Shown: positions 33,440 through 42,675 of the stretch, in pieces
How positions within the stretch are numbered: the stretch's first letter is position 1
How the letters are laid out: every line of letters starts with the position of its first letter
NCBI GenBank assembly: GCA_028871345.1
Contig: JAGWNK010000003.1
Span: forward strand, 62,001-126,000
Direction: 5' to 3'
From: Alphaproteobacteria bacterium
GTDB taxonomy: Bacteria > Pseudomonadota > Alphaproteobacteria > Micropepsales > Micropepsaceae
DNA: 64,000 bases
Notes under the pieces: model-generated
Seen by the model: only the letters and a program-made list of their open reading frames with translations
Databases searched by the model: none
What the model was told of the DNA's origin: nothing
Program-made: the position numbers and the translations under genes

Positions 33440-34560
33440 CCGCGCTGATCTCGTTCGTGTCGCTGGCGGTCTGGATCGGGATGCTCGTCGGGCGCGGCTT
33501 CTTCTGGCTGGCCCGCGAGCGCGACGACAAGGACGCGCCGGAGCCGGACCACTGGCCGGCGGTGGTGGCCGTGGTGCCCGCGCGCAACGAAGCCGACGTG
33601 ATCGCCCGCTCGCTGCAGAGCCTGGCGGCCCAGGATTATCCCGGTCCCTTCCGCGTCATCATGGTGGACGATCAGAGCTCGGACGGCACCGCCGTCATGG
33701 CGCGCGGCCTGGGCGGGCGCATCGAGGTGATCGATGGGGCGGAGCATGCACCGGGCTGGACGGGAAAACTCTTCGCCGTGGCACAGGGCGTGGCGCGGGC
33801 AAGCAGCACGGCGCCGGACTACCTGCTGCTGACCGACGCGGACATCGCGCATGCCCCCGACAATCTGCGCCGGCTGGTGGTGCGGGCCGAAGCGGGCAAG
33901 CTGGTGCTGGTGTCGCTGATGGCCAAGCTGCATTGCGAGAGTTTTGCCGAACGCTTCCTCATCCCGGCATTCGTGTTCTTCTTCGCCATGCTCTTGCCCT
34001 TCGCCCGGGTGAACAACCCGCACCGCCGCACGGCGGCCGCGGCCGGCGGCTGCATGCTGGTGCGCCGCGAGGCGCTGGAACGCGCCGGCGGCATCGAAGC
34101 CATCAAGTCGGAGATCATCGACGACTGCGCGCTGGCGCGGCGCCTCAAGGCACAGGGCCCGATCTGGCTCGGCCTCAGCGAACGCGCCGTCAGCCTCAGG
34201 GCGTATCCGCACATCATCGACATCCAGCAGATGGTATCGCGCTCGGCCTATGCGCAGCTCGGCTATTCGCCGTTGGCGCTGGCGGGCACGGTGATCGGGC
34301 TGGCCATCGTCTATATCGCCCCGGTCGTGGCGCTGTTCTTCGGCGGCCTGACCGCGCTGTTCGGCGCGCTGGCCTGGGCGGTCATGACGGTTGCCTACCA
34401 GCCGATGCTGCACTTCTATCGCGTGTCGGCGTTCTGGGGGCTGGCGATGCCGCTGATCGGGGCGACCTATGCGGCGTTCACGATCGATTCCGCCATCCAG
34501 CATTGGCGCGGGCGGGGCGGCATGTGGAAGGGCCGCGCCCAGGCCATCGTACCGACATGA
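33436..34560 (+). CDS. hpnB: Hopanoid-associated glycosyltransferase HpnB
   Basis: The 374-residue GT2-family membrane protein starts at ATG 33436 (MTALISFVSLAVWIGMLVGRGFFWLA), overlapping hpnA as ATGA. The catalytic domain shows VVAVVPARNEADVIARSLQSL, VDDQSSDGTA, LLTDADIAHAP and an E-IIDD motif (KSEIIDDCALARRLKAQG). C-terminal membrane segments follow. It is predicted to glycosylate a hopanoid or related lipid at the cytoplasmic face. hpnC overlaps its stop by four bases. Confidence 0.93.
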   Translation: MTALISFVSLAVWIGMLVGRGFFWLARERDDKDAPEPDHWPAVVAVVPARNEADVIARSLQSLAAQDYPGPFRVIMVDDQSSDGTAVMARGLGGRIEVIDGAEHAPGWTGKLFAVAQGVARASSTAPDYLLLTDADIAHAPDNLRRLVVRAEAGKLVLVSLMAKLHCESFAERFLIPAFVFFFAMLLPFARVNNPHRRTAAAAGGCMLVRREALERAGGIEAIKSEIIDDCALARRLKAQGPIWLGLSERAVSLRAYPHIIDIQQMVSRSAYAQLGYSPLALAGTVIGLAIVYIAPVVALFFGGLTALFGALAWAVMTVAYQPMLHFYRVSAFWGLAMPLIGATYAAFTIDSAIQHWRGRGGMWKGRAQAIVPT

Positions 34561-35432
34561 GCACGGCGTCTGATCTTTCTTCGGGCAAAGGCCATCGCGA
34601 CGAGAACTTCCCCGTCGCGTCGGTCCTGATCGCGCCGCGCCACCGTCCGGCGATCCTGGCGTTCTACCGCTTCGTGCGCACGGCCGACGACGTCGCCGAC
34701 CATGGCACGGCGCCGCCCGAAGAGAAGCTGGCATTGCTCGAGGACATGCGCCTGACGCTGATGGGCGCCTCGGATGCCTCGCCGCAGGGCGTGGCGCTGC
34801 GCCACGTCATCGCCAGCCGTGGCCTGACCACGGATCATGCCGCCGACCTGCTCGAAGCCTTCCGGCGGGATATCGTCAAGCTGCGCTATGCCGACTGGGG
34901 CGAGCTGATGGACTATTGCCGCTATTCGGCGATGCCGGTGGGCCGATACGTGCTCGACGTGCACGGGGAATCGCGCGCCACCTGGCCCGCCAACGACGCG
35001 CTGTGCGCGGCGCTGCAGGTCATCAACCACCTGCAGGACTGCGCCAAGGATTACCGCGACCTCGACCGGGTCTACCTGCCGCTGGACACGATGGCGGAGC
35101 AGCGCGCCGCCGTGGAGATGCTGGCGGCCGGGCACGCGACGCCGGCGCTGCACGGAACCATCGCGGCGCTCGCCAAGCGCAACGCGGCGCTGCTGGAGCA
35201 GTCGGCGCCGTTCGCCTCGCAGATCCGCGATCCGCGCTTGTCGCTGGAAGTGGCGTTCATCCAGCGCCTGGCCGAGGACCTCAACGGCCGGCTGATGCAT
35301 CGCGATCCCTTGTCCGAGCGGGTCCATCACAGAAAGGGCGAACTGCCGGGCCTGTTCGTGACGGCGCTGGGACGCTTCCTTGCCGGCCGCCTTCGGCCTA
35401 CAAGACCCCCCGCAGCGGTGCCGAAACGATGA
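34557..35432 (+). CDS. hpnC: Hydroxysqualene synthase HpnC
   Basis: HpnC hydrolyses presqualene diphosphate to hydroxysqualene in the three-enzyme HpnC/D/E squalene route. The 291-residue squalene/phytoene-synthase-fold protein begins ENFPVASVLIAPRHRPAILAFYRFVRTADDVADHG, with the first Asp-rich motif as DDVAD. The second site is NHLQDCAKDYRDLDRVYLPLD, where QDxxxD-type residues replace the canonical DxxED, as is usual for HpnC. It overlaps both neighbours by four bases. Confidence 0.93.
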   Translation: MSTASDLSSGKGHRDENFPVASVLIAPRHRPAILAFYRFVRTADDVADHGTAPPEEKLALLEDMRLTLMGASDASPQGVALRHVIASRGLTTDHAADLLEAFRRDIVKLRYADWGELMDYCRYSAMPVGRYVLDVHGESRATWPANDALCAALQVINHLQDCAKDYRDLDRVYLPLDTMAEQRAAVEMLAAGHATPALHGTIAALAKRNAALLEQSAPFASQIRDPRLSLEVAFIQRLAEDLNGRLMHRDPLSERVHHRKGELPGLFVTALGRFLAGRLRPTRPPAAVPKR

Positions 35433-36277
35433 GCGAATTGACCGAAGCGCCGGAGGTGGAAGCCGTGCGCCGCAAGGCGGCCGGAAGCTCGTTCTATTCC
35501 GCGATGCGGCTGATGCCCAAGGCGCAGCGCGAGGCGATGTTCGCCATCTACGCCTTCTGCCGCGCGGTGGACGACATCGCCGACGACGGCGTCGGCACGC
35601 GCCCGGAGCGCCGCGCCGCGCTGAACCTCTGGCGGGACGACATCGGCAGCCTGTATCGCGGGGCCGCGCCGCGAAAGGCCGCCTTCCTGTCGCAGGTCGT
35701 GTCGCGATATGCGCCGCGCCAGCAGGATTTCCTGTCGGTGATCGAGGGCATGGAAATGGACGTCGAAGCGGACATCGTGGCGCCGGACCTGGACCAGCTC
35801 GATCTTTATTGCGATCGCGTGGCGAGCGCGGTCGGCCGGCTGTCCGTCAAGGTGTTCGGCATGAAAGAGGAGCCCGGCTTCCGGCTGGCGCAGCATCTGG
35901 GCCGTGCCCTCCAGCTCACCAACATCCTGCGCGACCTTGACGAGGACGGGGCGATCCACCGCCTCTATCTGCCGCGGGAATTCCTGAGCGAGGCCGGGCT
36001 CGAACCGCGCGAGCCGCACATGGTGCTTGGCGATCCCAGGGTGGACCAGGCCTGCCGCGCCGTGGCTTCGCTGGCGCATCATCATTATCGTGAAGCCGAC
36101 GCGGTCCTGCGGGCGCGGCCGAAGGGCAACCTGCGTGCGCCGCGGCTGATGAGCGCGGTCTATTGCGAAATCCTGCGCCGCATGGAAGCGGCCGGCTGGG
36201 CGCCGCCGCGTCATCGCGTGCACCTGCCCAAGTCCCGGCTGGCGATGATCGTGCTGCGCAACGAGTTCTCGGCGTGA
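35429..36277 (+). CDS. hpnD: Presqualene diphosphate synthase HpnD
   Basis: HpnD condenses two farnesyl diphosphates to presqualene diphosphate. The 282-residue protein shows SSFYSAMRLMPKAQREAMFAIYAFCRAVDDIADDG with a full DDIAD Mg-binding motif. The second Asp motif (QLTNILRDLDEDGAIHRLYLPREFL) is the canonical DxxED type, which separates it from HpnC. It overlaps hpnC (ATGA) and hpnE (GTGA). Confidence 0.94.
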   Translation: MSELTEAPEVEAVRRKAAGSSFYSAMRLMPKAQREAMFAIYAFCRAVDDIADDGVGTRPERRAALNLWRDDIGSLYRGAAPRKAAFLSQVVSRYAPRQQDFLSVIEGMEMDVEADIVAPDLDQLDLYCDRVASAVGRLSVKVFGMKEEPGFRLAQHLGRALQLTNILRDLDEDGAIHRLYLPREFLSEAGLEPREPHMVLGDPRVDQACRAVASLAHHHYREADAVLRARPKGNLRAPRLMSAVYCEILRRMEAAGWAPPRHRVHLPKSRLAMIVLRNEFSA

Positions 36278-37524
36278 GCCGGGCCTATATCGTGGGAGGC
36301 GGGCTGTCAGGGGTCGCCGCGGCGGTGGCGCTGGCGGGGCAGGGGCGCGCCGTGACGCTGTTCGAAGCGGCGGGACAATTGGGCGGCCGCTGCCGTTCGT
36401 ACTTCGATGCGACGCTGGGCGCCACCATCGACAACGGCAATCATCTCGTGCTGTCGGGCAATCAGGCGGTGTCGCGCTATCTGAGAACCATCGGCGCGCA
36501 CGACGCGCTGGCGGGACCCGAACGGGCCGAATTCGCCTTCGTCGACATCAAGCACGGCGATCGCTGGAAGCTGGCGCCCAACGACGGTCCGCTGCCGTGG
36601 TGGATCTTCTCCGACGGCCGCCGCGTGCCGGGGACGAAGGCGTCGGACTACACCAGGCTGGCGCCCCTGCTGACAGCGGGCCCGAAGCAGCGCATCAGCG
36701 ACGTCATCCTGTGCGAGGGCGTGCTGTGGGAGCGCTTGATCCGGCCGCTGCTCTTGGCGGCGCTCAACACAGCGCCCGAAGAAGCGTCCGCCGCCCTGGC
36801 CGGCGCGGTGTTGCGCGAGACGCTGGCGAAAGGCGGGCAGGCCTACCGGCCGCGCATTGCCCAGCCGTCGCTGGCGGCGGCCTTCGTCGAGCCGGCGCAA
36901 GTTCATCTCGTGGCGCGCGGCGCCGACATCCGCCTGGGCGCACGGGTGCGGGCGCTGACGCTGGGAACCAACGAAGTCGTGGCCCTCGAACTTCCCGAGC
37001 ACACCGTCGCGCTGTCGCCTGAAGACGTGGTCGTGCTGGCGACGCCGCCTTGGGTGACGCACGACCTGCTGCCCAACACGACGACGCCCAACGAATTCCG
37101 CTCGATCGTCAACGCGCACTTCAAGATCGCGGCGCCGCCCGGCGCGCCGGCCATGCTGGGGCTGATCAACGCCACGGCGGAATGGCTGTTCGGGTTCGCC
37201 GACCGCATCTCCGTCACGGTGAGCGCGGCGGACGCCATCGTCGAGCGCGACCGCGAGGCGCTGGCAACCACGCTGTGGGGCGACGTGGCCAAGGCCTATG
37301 GCCTCTCCGGCCCGCTGCCGCCCTGGCAGATCGTCAAGGAAAAGCGGGCCACCTTCGCCGCCACCCCCGAGCAGGCTGCGCGCCGGCCGAAAGCCGCCAC
37401 CGCCTGGCGCAACCTCGTCCTGGCGGGCGACTGGACCGACACGGGCCTGCCGGCCACCATCGAAAGCGCCCTGCGCTCGGGCGAGACGGCGGCGCACTTG
37501 GCGCGCAGCCGCACGCCGGTATGA
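36274..37524 (+). CDS. hpnE: Hydroxysqualene dehydroxylase HpnE (FAD-dependent)
   Basis: HpnE reduces hydroxysqualene to squalene, completing the HpnCDE route. Starting at GTG 36274 it has 416 residues. The N-terminal FAD dinucleotide-binding motif is AYIVGGGLSGVAAAVALAGQGRAVTLFEAAGQLGGRC, followed by DNGNHLVLSGN. The C-terminal FAD-domain end is NLVLAGDWTDTGLPATIESALRSGETAAH, characteristic of the amine-oxidase/desaturase superfamily. It overlaps shc by four bases. Confidence 0.93.
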   Translation: MSRAYIVGGGLSGVAAAVALAGQGRAVTLFEAAGQLGGRCRSYFDATLGATIDNGNHLVLSGNQAVSRYLRTIGAHDALAGPERAEFAFVDIKHGDRWKLAPNDGPLPWWIFSDGRRVPGTKASDYTRLAPLLTAGPKQRISDVILCEGVLWERLIRPLLLAALNTAPEEASAALAGAVLRETLAKGGQAYRPRIAQPSLAAAFVEPAQVHLVARGADIRLGARVRALTLGTNEVVALELPEHTVALSPEDVVVLATPPWVTHDLLPNTTTPNEFRSIVNAHFKIAAPPGAPAMLGLINATAEWLFGFADRISVTVSAADAIVERDREALATTLWGDVAKAYGLSGPLPPWQIVKEKRATFAATPEQAARRPKAATAWRNLVLAGDWTDTGLPATIESALRSGETAAHLARSRTPV

Positions 37525-39488
37525 TCGCCATCTGGGACGGAACGCACATGCCGGCGACGAGCGAAGAATTCCTTGCGGTGGACGCGATCATCCACGATGC
37601 GACGACGACGCTGCTGAAGCAGCAGCGTCCGGACGGCCACTGGGTGTACGAGCTCGAGGCCGACGCCACGATCCCGGCGGAGTACGTGCTGCTCACGCAT
37701 TTCCTGGGCGAAACGCCCGACCTGGAACTGGAGCGCAAGATCGGCGTCTATCTGCGGCGCATCCAGGGCGCCCATGGCGGCTGGCCCCTCTATCACGACG
37801 GCGCCATCGACATCTCCGCGACGGTGAAGGCCTATTTCGCGCTCAAGATGATCGGCGACGATCCCGATGCGCCGCACATGCGGCGGGCGCGCGAGGCCAT
37901 CCTGGCGCGGGGCGGGGCCGGCAAGGCGAACGTCTTCACCCGCATCCAGCTGGCGCTCTACGGCGACGTGCCGTGGGCCATCATTCCGACCGTGCCGCCG
38001 GAACTGATCCTGCTGCCGCGCTGGTTCCCGATCCATCTTTCCAAGATGTCGTACTGGGCGCGCACGGTGATCGTGCCGCTCCTGGTGCTGGCGGCGAAGC
38101 GGCCGCTGGCGCGCAATCCGCGCGGCGTGCACGTGAAGGAGCTGTTCCTGCCGCACAACGTGGCGTCGAAACGGGCGCCGCACCAGAAATGGCATTGGGC
38201 GGCGCTGTTCGACACGCTCGACTGGGTCTTGAAGCTGGTCGAACCCTTGTGGCCGAAAACGCTGCGCCGGCGCGCCATCGCGGAATGCGTGCGCTGGACG
38301 ACGCAGCGCCTCAACGGCGAAGACGGCCTGGGAGCCATCTATCCCGCCATGGCCAACAGCGTGATGATGTTCGACACCATGGGCTATCCGCCGGACCACG
38401 CCGACCGCGCCACCGCCCGCAAGTCGGTCGAGAAGCTCCTGGTGATCAAGGACGACGAGGCCTACTGCCAACCCTGCGTCTCGCCGGTGTGGGACACGGC
38501 GCTCGCCTGCCATGCCCTGATGGAAGCGCGCATGCCAAAGGCCGACGCCGCGGTGGCGCGCGGGCTCGAATGGCTGAAGCCGCTGCAGGTGCTCGAGGTC
38601 AAGGGCGATTGGGAGGAGGAGCGGCGCGGCGTCCGCCCCGGCGGCTGGGCGTTCCAATACCGCAATGACTACTATCCCGATCTCGATGACACGGCGGTGG
38701 TGGTGATGGCGCTCGACCGCGCCAAGGAAAGCGCGGCGCCGAAGGCCGATTACCGCGACGCCATCGCGCGCGGCCGCGAATGGGTGGAAGGGCTGCAGTC
38801 GAAGAACGGCGGCTGGGGCGCCTTCGACGCGGACAACTGCTACCACTATCTCAACAACATCCCGTTCGCCGACCATGGCGCGCTGCTCGATCCGCCGACC
38901 GAAGACGTCACGGGCCGCTGCATCGGCATGCTGGCGCAACTGGGCGAGCCGCCCGACAGCCCGCGGATGAAGGAGGCCATCGCCTATCTCGAACGCGTGC
39001 AGATGAAGGAAGGCAGCTGGTTCGGGCGCTGGGGCGTCAACTACATCTACGGCACCTGGTCGGCGCTCGCCGGGCTGAACGCGGCCGGCGTCGACGCTTC
39101 GTCGGCGATGGTGCGCCGCGCCGTGGACTGGCTCGTCCGCATCCAGAATGCGGACGGCGGCTGGGGCGAGAACTGCGACAGCTACAAGCTCGACTACAAG
39201 GGCTACGAACCGGCACCGTCGACGGCCTCACAGACGGCGTGGGCGCTTCTGGGCCTGATGGCGGCGGGCGAGGTCGACCATCCCGCCGTGGCGAAAGGCG
39301 TGCGCTGGCTGGCGTCCAACCGCAGCAGCGACGGGCTGTGGGGCCAGGAGCATTACACGGGCGGCGGGTTCCCGAGGGTGTTCTATCTGCGCTACCACGG
39401 CTATCCCAAGTTCTTCCCCCTATGGGCGCTGGCGCGCTACCGCAATCTCAAGCAGGGCAATTCGCGCCGCGTAGGCTACGGGCTGTAG
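37521..39488 (+). CDS. shc: Squalene-hopene cyclase
   Basis: Shc (HpnF) cyclises squalene to hopene and hopanol at the cytoplasmic membrane. The 655-residue length is normal. The protonating Asp-rich motif is visible as DLDDTA (Asp387, Asp389, Asp390). Multiple QW repeats are present, such as QQRPDGHWVYELE, QSKNGGWGAFD, KEGSWFGRWGV, QNADGGWGENCDS and SSDGLWGQEHYTGGGFPRVFYLRYHGYPKFFPLWAL. It starts at ATG 37521, coupled to hpnE. It is the central enzyme of the locus. Confidence 0.97.
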   Translation: MIAIWDGTHMPATSEEFLAVDAIIHDATTTLLKQQRPDGHWVYELEADATIPAEYVLLTHFLGETPDLELERKIGVYLRRIQGAHGGWPLYHDGAIDISATVKAYFALKMIGDDPDAPHMRRAREAILARGGAGKANVFTRIQLALYGDVPWAIIPTVPPELILLPRWFPIHLSKMSYWARTVIVPLLVLAAKRPLARNPRGVHVKELFLPHNVASKRAPHQKWHWAALFDTLDWVLKLVEPLWPKTLRRRAIAECVRWTTQRLNGEDGLGAIYPAMANSVMMFDTMGYPPDHADRATARKSVEKLLVIKDDEAYCQPCVSPVWDTALACHALMEARMPKADAAVARGLEWLKPLQVLEVKGDWEEERRGVRPGGWAFQYRNDYYPDLDDTAVVVMALDRAKESAAPKADYRDAIARGREWVEGLQSKNGGWGAFDADNCYHYLNNIPFADHGALLDPPTEDVTGRCIGMLAQLGEPPDSPRMKEAIAYLERVQMKEGSWFGRWGVNYIYGTWSALAGLNAAGVDASSAMVRRAVDWLVRIQNADGGWGENCDSYKLDYKGYEPAPSTASQTAWALLGLMAAGEVDHPAVAKGVRWLASNRSSDGLWGQEHYTGGGFPRVFYLRYHGYPKFFPLWALARYRNLKQGNSRRVGYGL

Positions 39489-39640
39489 GGGACGTCCGGC
39501 CTCGGGCGCGGGTTGGCGAAATGGACAGTGAAACGTTCATAGATTCCCCAACTTCCCCTTCATCCCGGAATTGCTCCTCGACAGAATCTAGGACATGTTC
39601 GCAGAAAGGCTCTCCCGGGTGGGGAGGGGAAACCGCAGCC

Positions 39641-40369
39641 ATGTCCGCCACCGTTCTTGCCGCCGTTGGACTCGCTAGAGAGGCCAAAATCGCCGCGCGC
39701 CTGGGGCTCACGCCCGTCATCAGCGGGGCCGATGGCAAGCTTCTGGAACGCCGCCTGGTGGCCGCATCGGCGGGTGCCAGAGCCGTGGTGAGCTTCGGCA
39801 TCGCGGGCGCACTTGCGCCTCTGTTGCATGTCGGGGATCTCCTGGTCGTGTCTCATGTCGTGGCAGGCGACGAGCACTATTCCTGCGACCAGGCGTGGTC
39901 GCAGATCCTGCGGACCAAGCTGCCGGGCGCCCATTCCTGCGTCATCGCCGGCGTGGACCGCGTCGTGGGCCACATCGCCTCCAAGCAGAACCTGTTCCGC
40001 ACGACGGGCGCCCATGCCGTCGACATGGAATCGCACATCGCGGCGCGGTTCGCGCGCGAGCGGGGGCTGCCCTTTGTCGTGTTGCGGGCGGTCTCGGACG
40101 AATCGGTGCGCGTGCTGCCGCCCGCGGCGCTCGTGCCTCTGAAACAGAGCGGCAAGCCGCACCTGACGGCGATCCTGAAATCGCTGCTGCAGGAGCCCGA
40201 TCAGCTCAGCGAATTGATGCAGACCGGCCGCGAGGCCAAGGCCGCGATGCGTTCCCTACTCCGCTGCGGCGATCTTGTCGGACCCGGACTTGGCTGCCCC
40301 TATCTCGGCGAGTTTGGCCTCGACATGGCGCGAGAAGACAAACTCGGCCGGCCGCTGGTTCGCCAGTGA
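39641..40369 (+). CDS. hpnG: Hopanoid phosphorylase HpnG
   Basis: HpnG removes adenine from adenosylhopane, leading to ribosylhopane. The 242-residue nucleoside-phosphorylase-like protein starts at ATG 39641 after GGGGAGGGGA, so it may be translated independently of shc (152 bp upstream). It shows VSFGIAGALAPLLHVGDLLVVSHVV, a typical substrate region GAHAVDMESHIAARFAR and VVLRAVSDES. The C-terminus (LVGPGLGCPYLGEFGLDMARE) appears genuine, although the last 114 bp overlap the convergent hpnH. Confidence 0.9.
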   Translation: MSATVLAAVGLAREAKIAARLGLTPVISGADGKLLERRLVAASAGARAVVSFGIAGALAPLLHVGDLLVVSHVVAGDEHYSCDQAWSQILRTKLPGAHSCVIAGVDRVVGHIASKQNLFRTTGAHAVDMESHIAARFARERGLPFVVLRAVSDESVRVLPPAALVPLKQSGKPHLTAILKSLLQEPDQLSELMQTGREAKAAMRSLLRCGDLVGPGLGCPYLGEFGLDMAREDKLGRPLVRQ

Positions 40370-41404
40370 GATATCCGGGGCCATGGGGCCTTCGGTCTTC
40401 ACGCCCCGCACCGCAAGCGGGATCAGCTTGTAGGGATGCTTGACCGAGTCGGCGACGGCGGTGCCCTCGAAGCCGCAATGCACCATGCAGTTGGCGCATT
40501 TCTCGTAATTGCCGACGCCGTATTTCTCCCACTCGGTGTCTTCCATCAGCTCCTTGAAGGTCTTCACGTAGCCTTCGCCCAGCAGGTAGCAGGGCTTCTG
40601 CCAGCCGAACACGTTGCGCGCCGGCATCGACCAGGGCGAGCATTCGTAGGTCTGGTTGCCCGCCAGGAAATCGAGGAACAGCTCGGACTGCGTGAACGAC
40701 CACTTCTTGCCGCCGTTGCCGAGCCGCAGGATGTCGCGGAACAGGTTGCGGGTGCGCTCGCGGTTGAGGAAGTGTTCCTGGTCGGGAGCGCGCTCGTAGG
40801 CATAGCCCGGCGACACCGTGATGCCGTCGATGCCCATCGCCATGACGTCGTCGAAGAACTTCGCGACGCGCTCGGGAATGGCGTCGTTGAACAGCGTGCA
40901 GTTGATCTGGGTGCGGAAGCCCTTGGACTTCGCCAGCTCTATCGCGGCCACGGCCTTGTCGTAGGTGCCTTCCAGGCACACCGACTTGTCGTGCATGGCC
41001 TGATCGCCGTCCAGGTGAATCGACCAGGTGAAGTTCTCATGCGGCTCGTAGTCGGCGATCTTCTTCGCCATGAGCAGCGCATTGGTGCAGAGGATGACGA
41101 ACTTCTTGCGCTCGATGAAGCCTTTCACGATCTTCGGCATCTCGCGGTGGAGCAGGGGCTCGCCGCCGGCGATCGATACGGCGGGCGCCCCGCACTCGTC
41201 GATGGCCTGCATGCACTCGTCGTAGCTCAGCCTCTGGTTCAAGATCTCGTCGGGATAATCGATCTTGCCGCAGCCCGCGCAGGCGAGATTGCAGCGGAAC
41301 AGCGGTTCCAGCATCAGCACGAGCGGATAACGCTTCCTGCCGCTCAGATGCTGCTTCATGACATAGGTCCCGATGCGGGCCGCCTGCTTTGCCGGAATTG
41401 CCAA
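40256..41404 (-). CDS. hpnH: Adenosylhopane synthase HpnH (radical SAM)
   Basis: HpnH adds the 5'-deoxyadenosyl group to the hopene side chain, the first step to C35 hopanoids. Starting at TTG 41404, six bases after AAGGAG, it has 382 residues and begins LAIPAKQAARIGTYVMKQHLSGRKRYPLVLMLEPLFRCNLACAGCGKI with the CxxxCxxC cluster motif. Further blocks are VSIAGGEPLLH, CTNALLM, FTWSIHLDGDQAMHD and a C-terminal cysteine group (YEKCANCMVHCGFEGTAV). The track start adds 35 unsupported residues. It is convergent with hpnG. Confidence 0.94.
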   Translation of the reverse strand: MAIPAKQAARIGTYVMKQHLSGRKRYPLVLMLEPLFRCNLACAGCGKIDYPDEILNQRLSYDECMQAIDECGAPAVSIAGGEPLLHREMPKIVKGFIERKKFVILCTNALLMAKKIADYEPHENFTWSIHLDGDQAMHDKSVCLEGTYDKAVAAIELAKSKGFRTQINCTLFNDAIPERVAKFFDDVMAMGIDGITVSPGYAYERAPDQEHFLNRERTRNLFRDILRLGNGGKKWSFTQSELFLDFLAGNQTYECSPWSMPARNVFGWQKPCYLLGEGYVKTFKELMEDTEWEKYGVGNYEKCANCMVHCGFEGTAVADSVKHPYKLIPLAVRGVKTEGPMAPDISLANQRPAEFVFSRHVEAKLAEIGAAKSGSDKIAAAE

Positions 41405-41508
41405 CGTATGCTCCTTCTGTCGTTTCTCCCCGCTTTTCGGGAGGGAGTGGCGCCGAAGGCGGCGAGGGGGGCGAACGTATTGACCCTTCCGTCTCGCTGC
41501 GCTCGGCA

Positions 41509-41530
41509 CCTCCCCCGTAAACGGGGGAGG
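41509..41530. repeat. Palindromic intergenic element CCTCCCCCG-TAAA-CGGGGGAGG
   Basis: A 9-bp perfect stem with a four-base loop lies between ispH and hpnH (both minus strand). It is followed by a CTCGCTGCGCTCGG-type segment and an imperfect second stem near 41427-41449. The form resembles dispersed palindromic intergenic repeats of high-GC alphaproteobacteria. It could also stabilise or end the ispH transcript. Confidence 0.6.
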
Positions 41531-41534
41531 AAAA

Positions 41535-42461
41535 TCAGTCCCTGAGTTCGGCCGGAAGGCGGAACTCGATGTGTTCCTTCTTGCCGTCCATCTGCGAAAC
41601 CTCGATGTCCGGATTGATGCCGCGCAGGGCGTCGATGACGTTCTCGACCAGAGCCTCGGGCGCCGAGGCGCCGGCCGTCAGCCCGATCGTCTTCTTGCCT
41701 TTGACCCAAGAGGGGTCGAGTTCGCTGCCGTCGGCGATGAGATAGCTGGGGACGCCTTCCTCCTTGCCGATCTCGCGCAGCCGGTTCGAATTCGAACTGT
41801 TCTTCGCACCCACCACGATAATGACGTCCGCGATCCGGCAGAGTTCGCGCACGGCGGTCTGGCGGTTCTGAGTGGCGTAGCAGATGTCGGTCGTCTCGGG
41901 GCCCACGATGTCCGAAAAGCGCCGCTTCAGCGCCGCGATCACGTTCTTGGTGTCGTCGATCGACAGCGTGGTCTGCGTGACGTAGGCGACCGGCGTGTCG
42001 GCCGGGACGGCGAGCGCCGCGACGTCGTTCTCTGATTGCACGAGATGCACCGGCGCGCCGACCTGGCCCATCGTGCCTTCCACTTCCGGATGGCCGGCAT
42101 GGCCGATGAGGATCAGCGTGCGACCCGAAGCGACATAGCGCTTGCCCTGGCTGTGGACCTTGGACACCAGCGGGCAGGTGGCGTCGAGCACCGGCAGGCC
42201 GCGTCCGGCAGCCTCCTGCACGACCCTCTGCGCCACGCCGTGGGCGCTGAACACGGTGACCGCGCCATCTGGAACCTCGTCGAGCTCTTCGACGAACCGC
42301 GCGCCCTTGTTCTTCAAGGTCTCCACGACATGCCGGTTGTGGACGATCTCGTGGCGGACATAGACGGGCTCGCCATACTTCTCGAGCGCGCGTTCGACGA
42401 TGTCGATCGCCCGGACGACGCCCGCGCAAAAACCGCGCGGTTGGGCAAGGACGACGCGCAT
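41535..42461 (-). CDS. ispH: 4-hydroxy-3-methylbut-2-enyl diphosphate reductase
   Basis: IspH is the last enzyme of the MEP pathway, making IPP and DMAPP with a [4Fe-4S] cluster. From the ATG at 42461 it has 308 residues and begins [26 protein letters not shown]. The three cluster cysteines lie in GFCAGV, DATCPLV and ICYATQNRQ, with conserved SAHGV, THNxT-like and SSNSNRL blocks. The 355-residue track version is extended upstream. Its place in the hopanoid locus suggests dedicated isoprenoid supply. Confidence 0.95.
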   Translation of the reverse strand: MRVVLAQPRGFCAGVVRAIDIVERALEKYGEPVYVRHEIVHNRHVVETLKNKGARFVEELDEVPDGAVTVFSAHGVAQRVVQEAAGRGLPVLDATCPLVSKVHSQGKRYVASGRTLILIGHAGHPEVEGTMGQVGAPVHLVQSENDVAALAVPADTPVAYVTQTTLSIDDTKNVIAALKRRFSDIVGPETTDICYATQNRQTAVRELCRIADVIIVVGAKNSSNSNRLREIGKEEGVPSYLIADGSELDPSWVKGKKTIGLTAGASAPEALVENVIDALRGINPDIEVSQMDGKKEHIEFRLPAELRD

Positions 42462-42494
42462 GGCCTGAAGCTCCCGAATTACCTTTGGTCCACG

Positions 42495-42516
42495 ATGTGC
42501 TAAATCCCTAGCACAT
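42495..42516. promoter_or_regulatory. Palindrome ATGTGCTA-N6-TAGCACAT upstream of ispH
   Basis: A perfect 8-bp inverted repeat with a six-base spacer lies 34 bp before the ispH start, in the divergent ispH/ispA region. It could be an operator or a leader hairpin. No regulator is assignable. Confidence 0.5.
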
Positions 42517-42675
42517 AAGGGGAAATCTGCCACCCCGACAACTGCAGTTTCCAGAAACTGCGCCCTGGGCGCAATCACTTTCTTTCCGAGGCTTTCCGCC
42601 ACGCCAGCAGATCGGTTGTGTTAGCCTGCATTTGCGCTAGACAGGACCCGATTGCGGGCAGAGCACACATAACCC

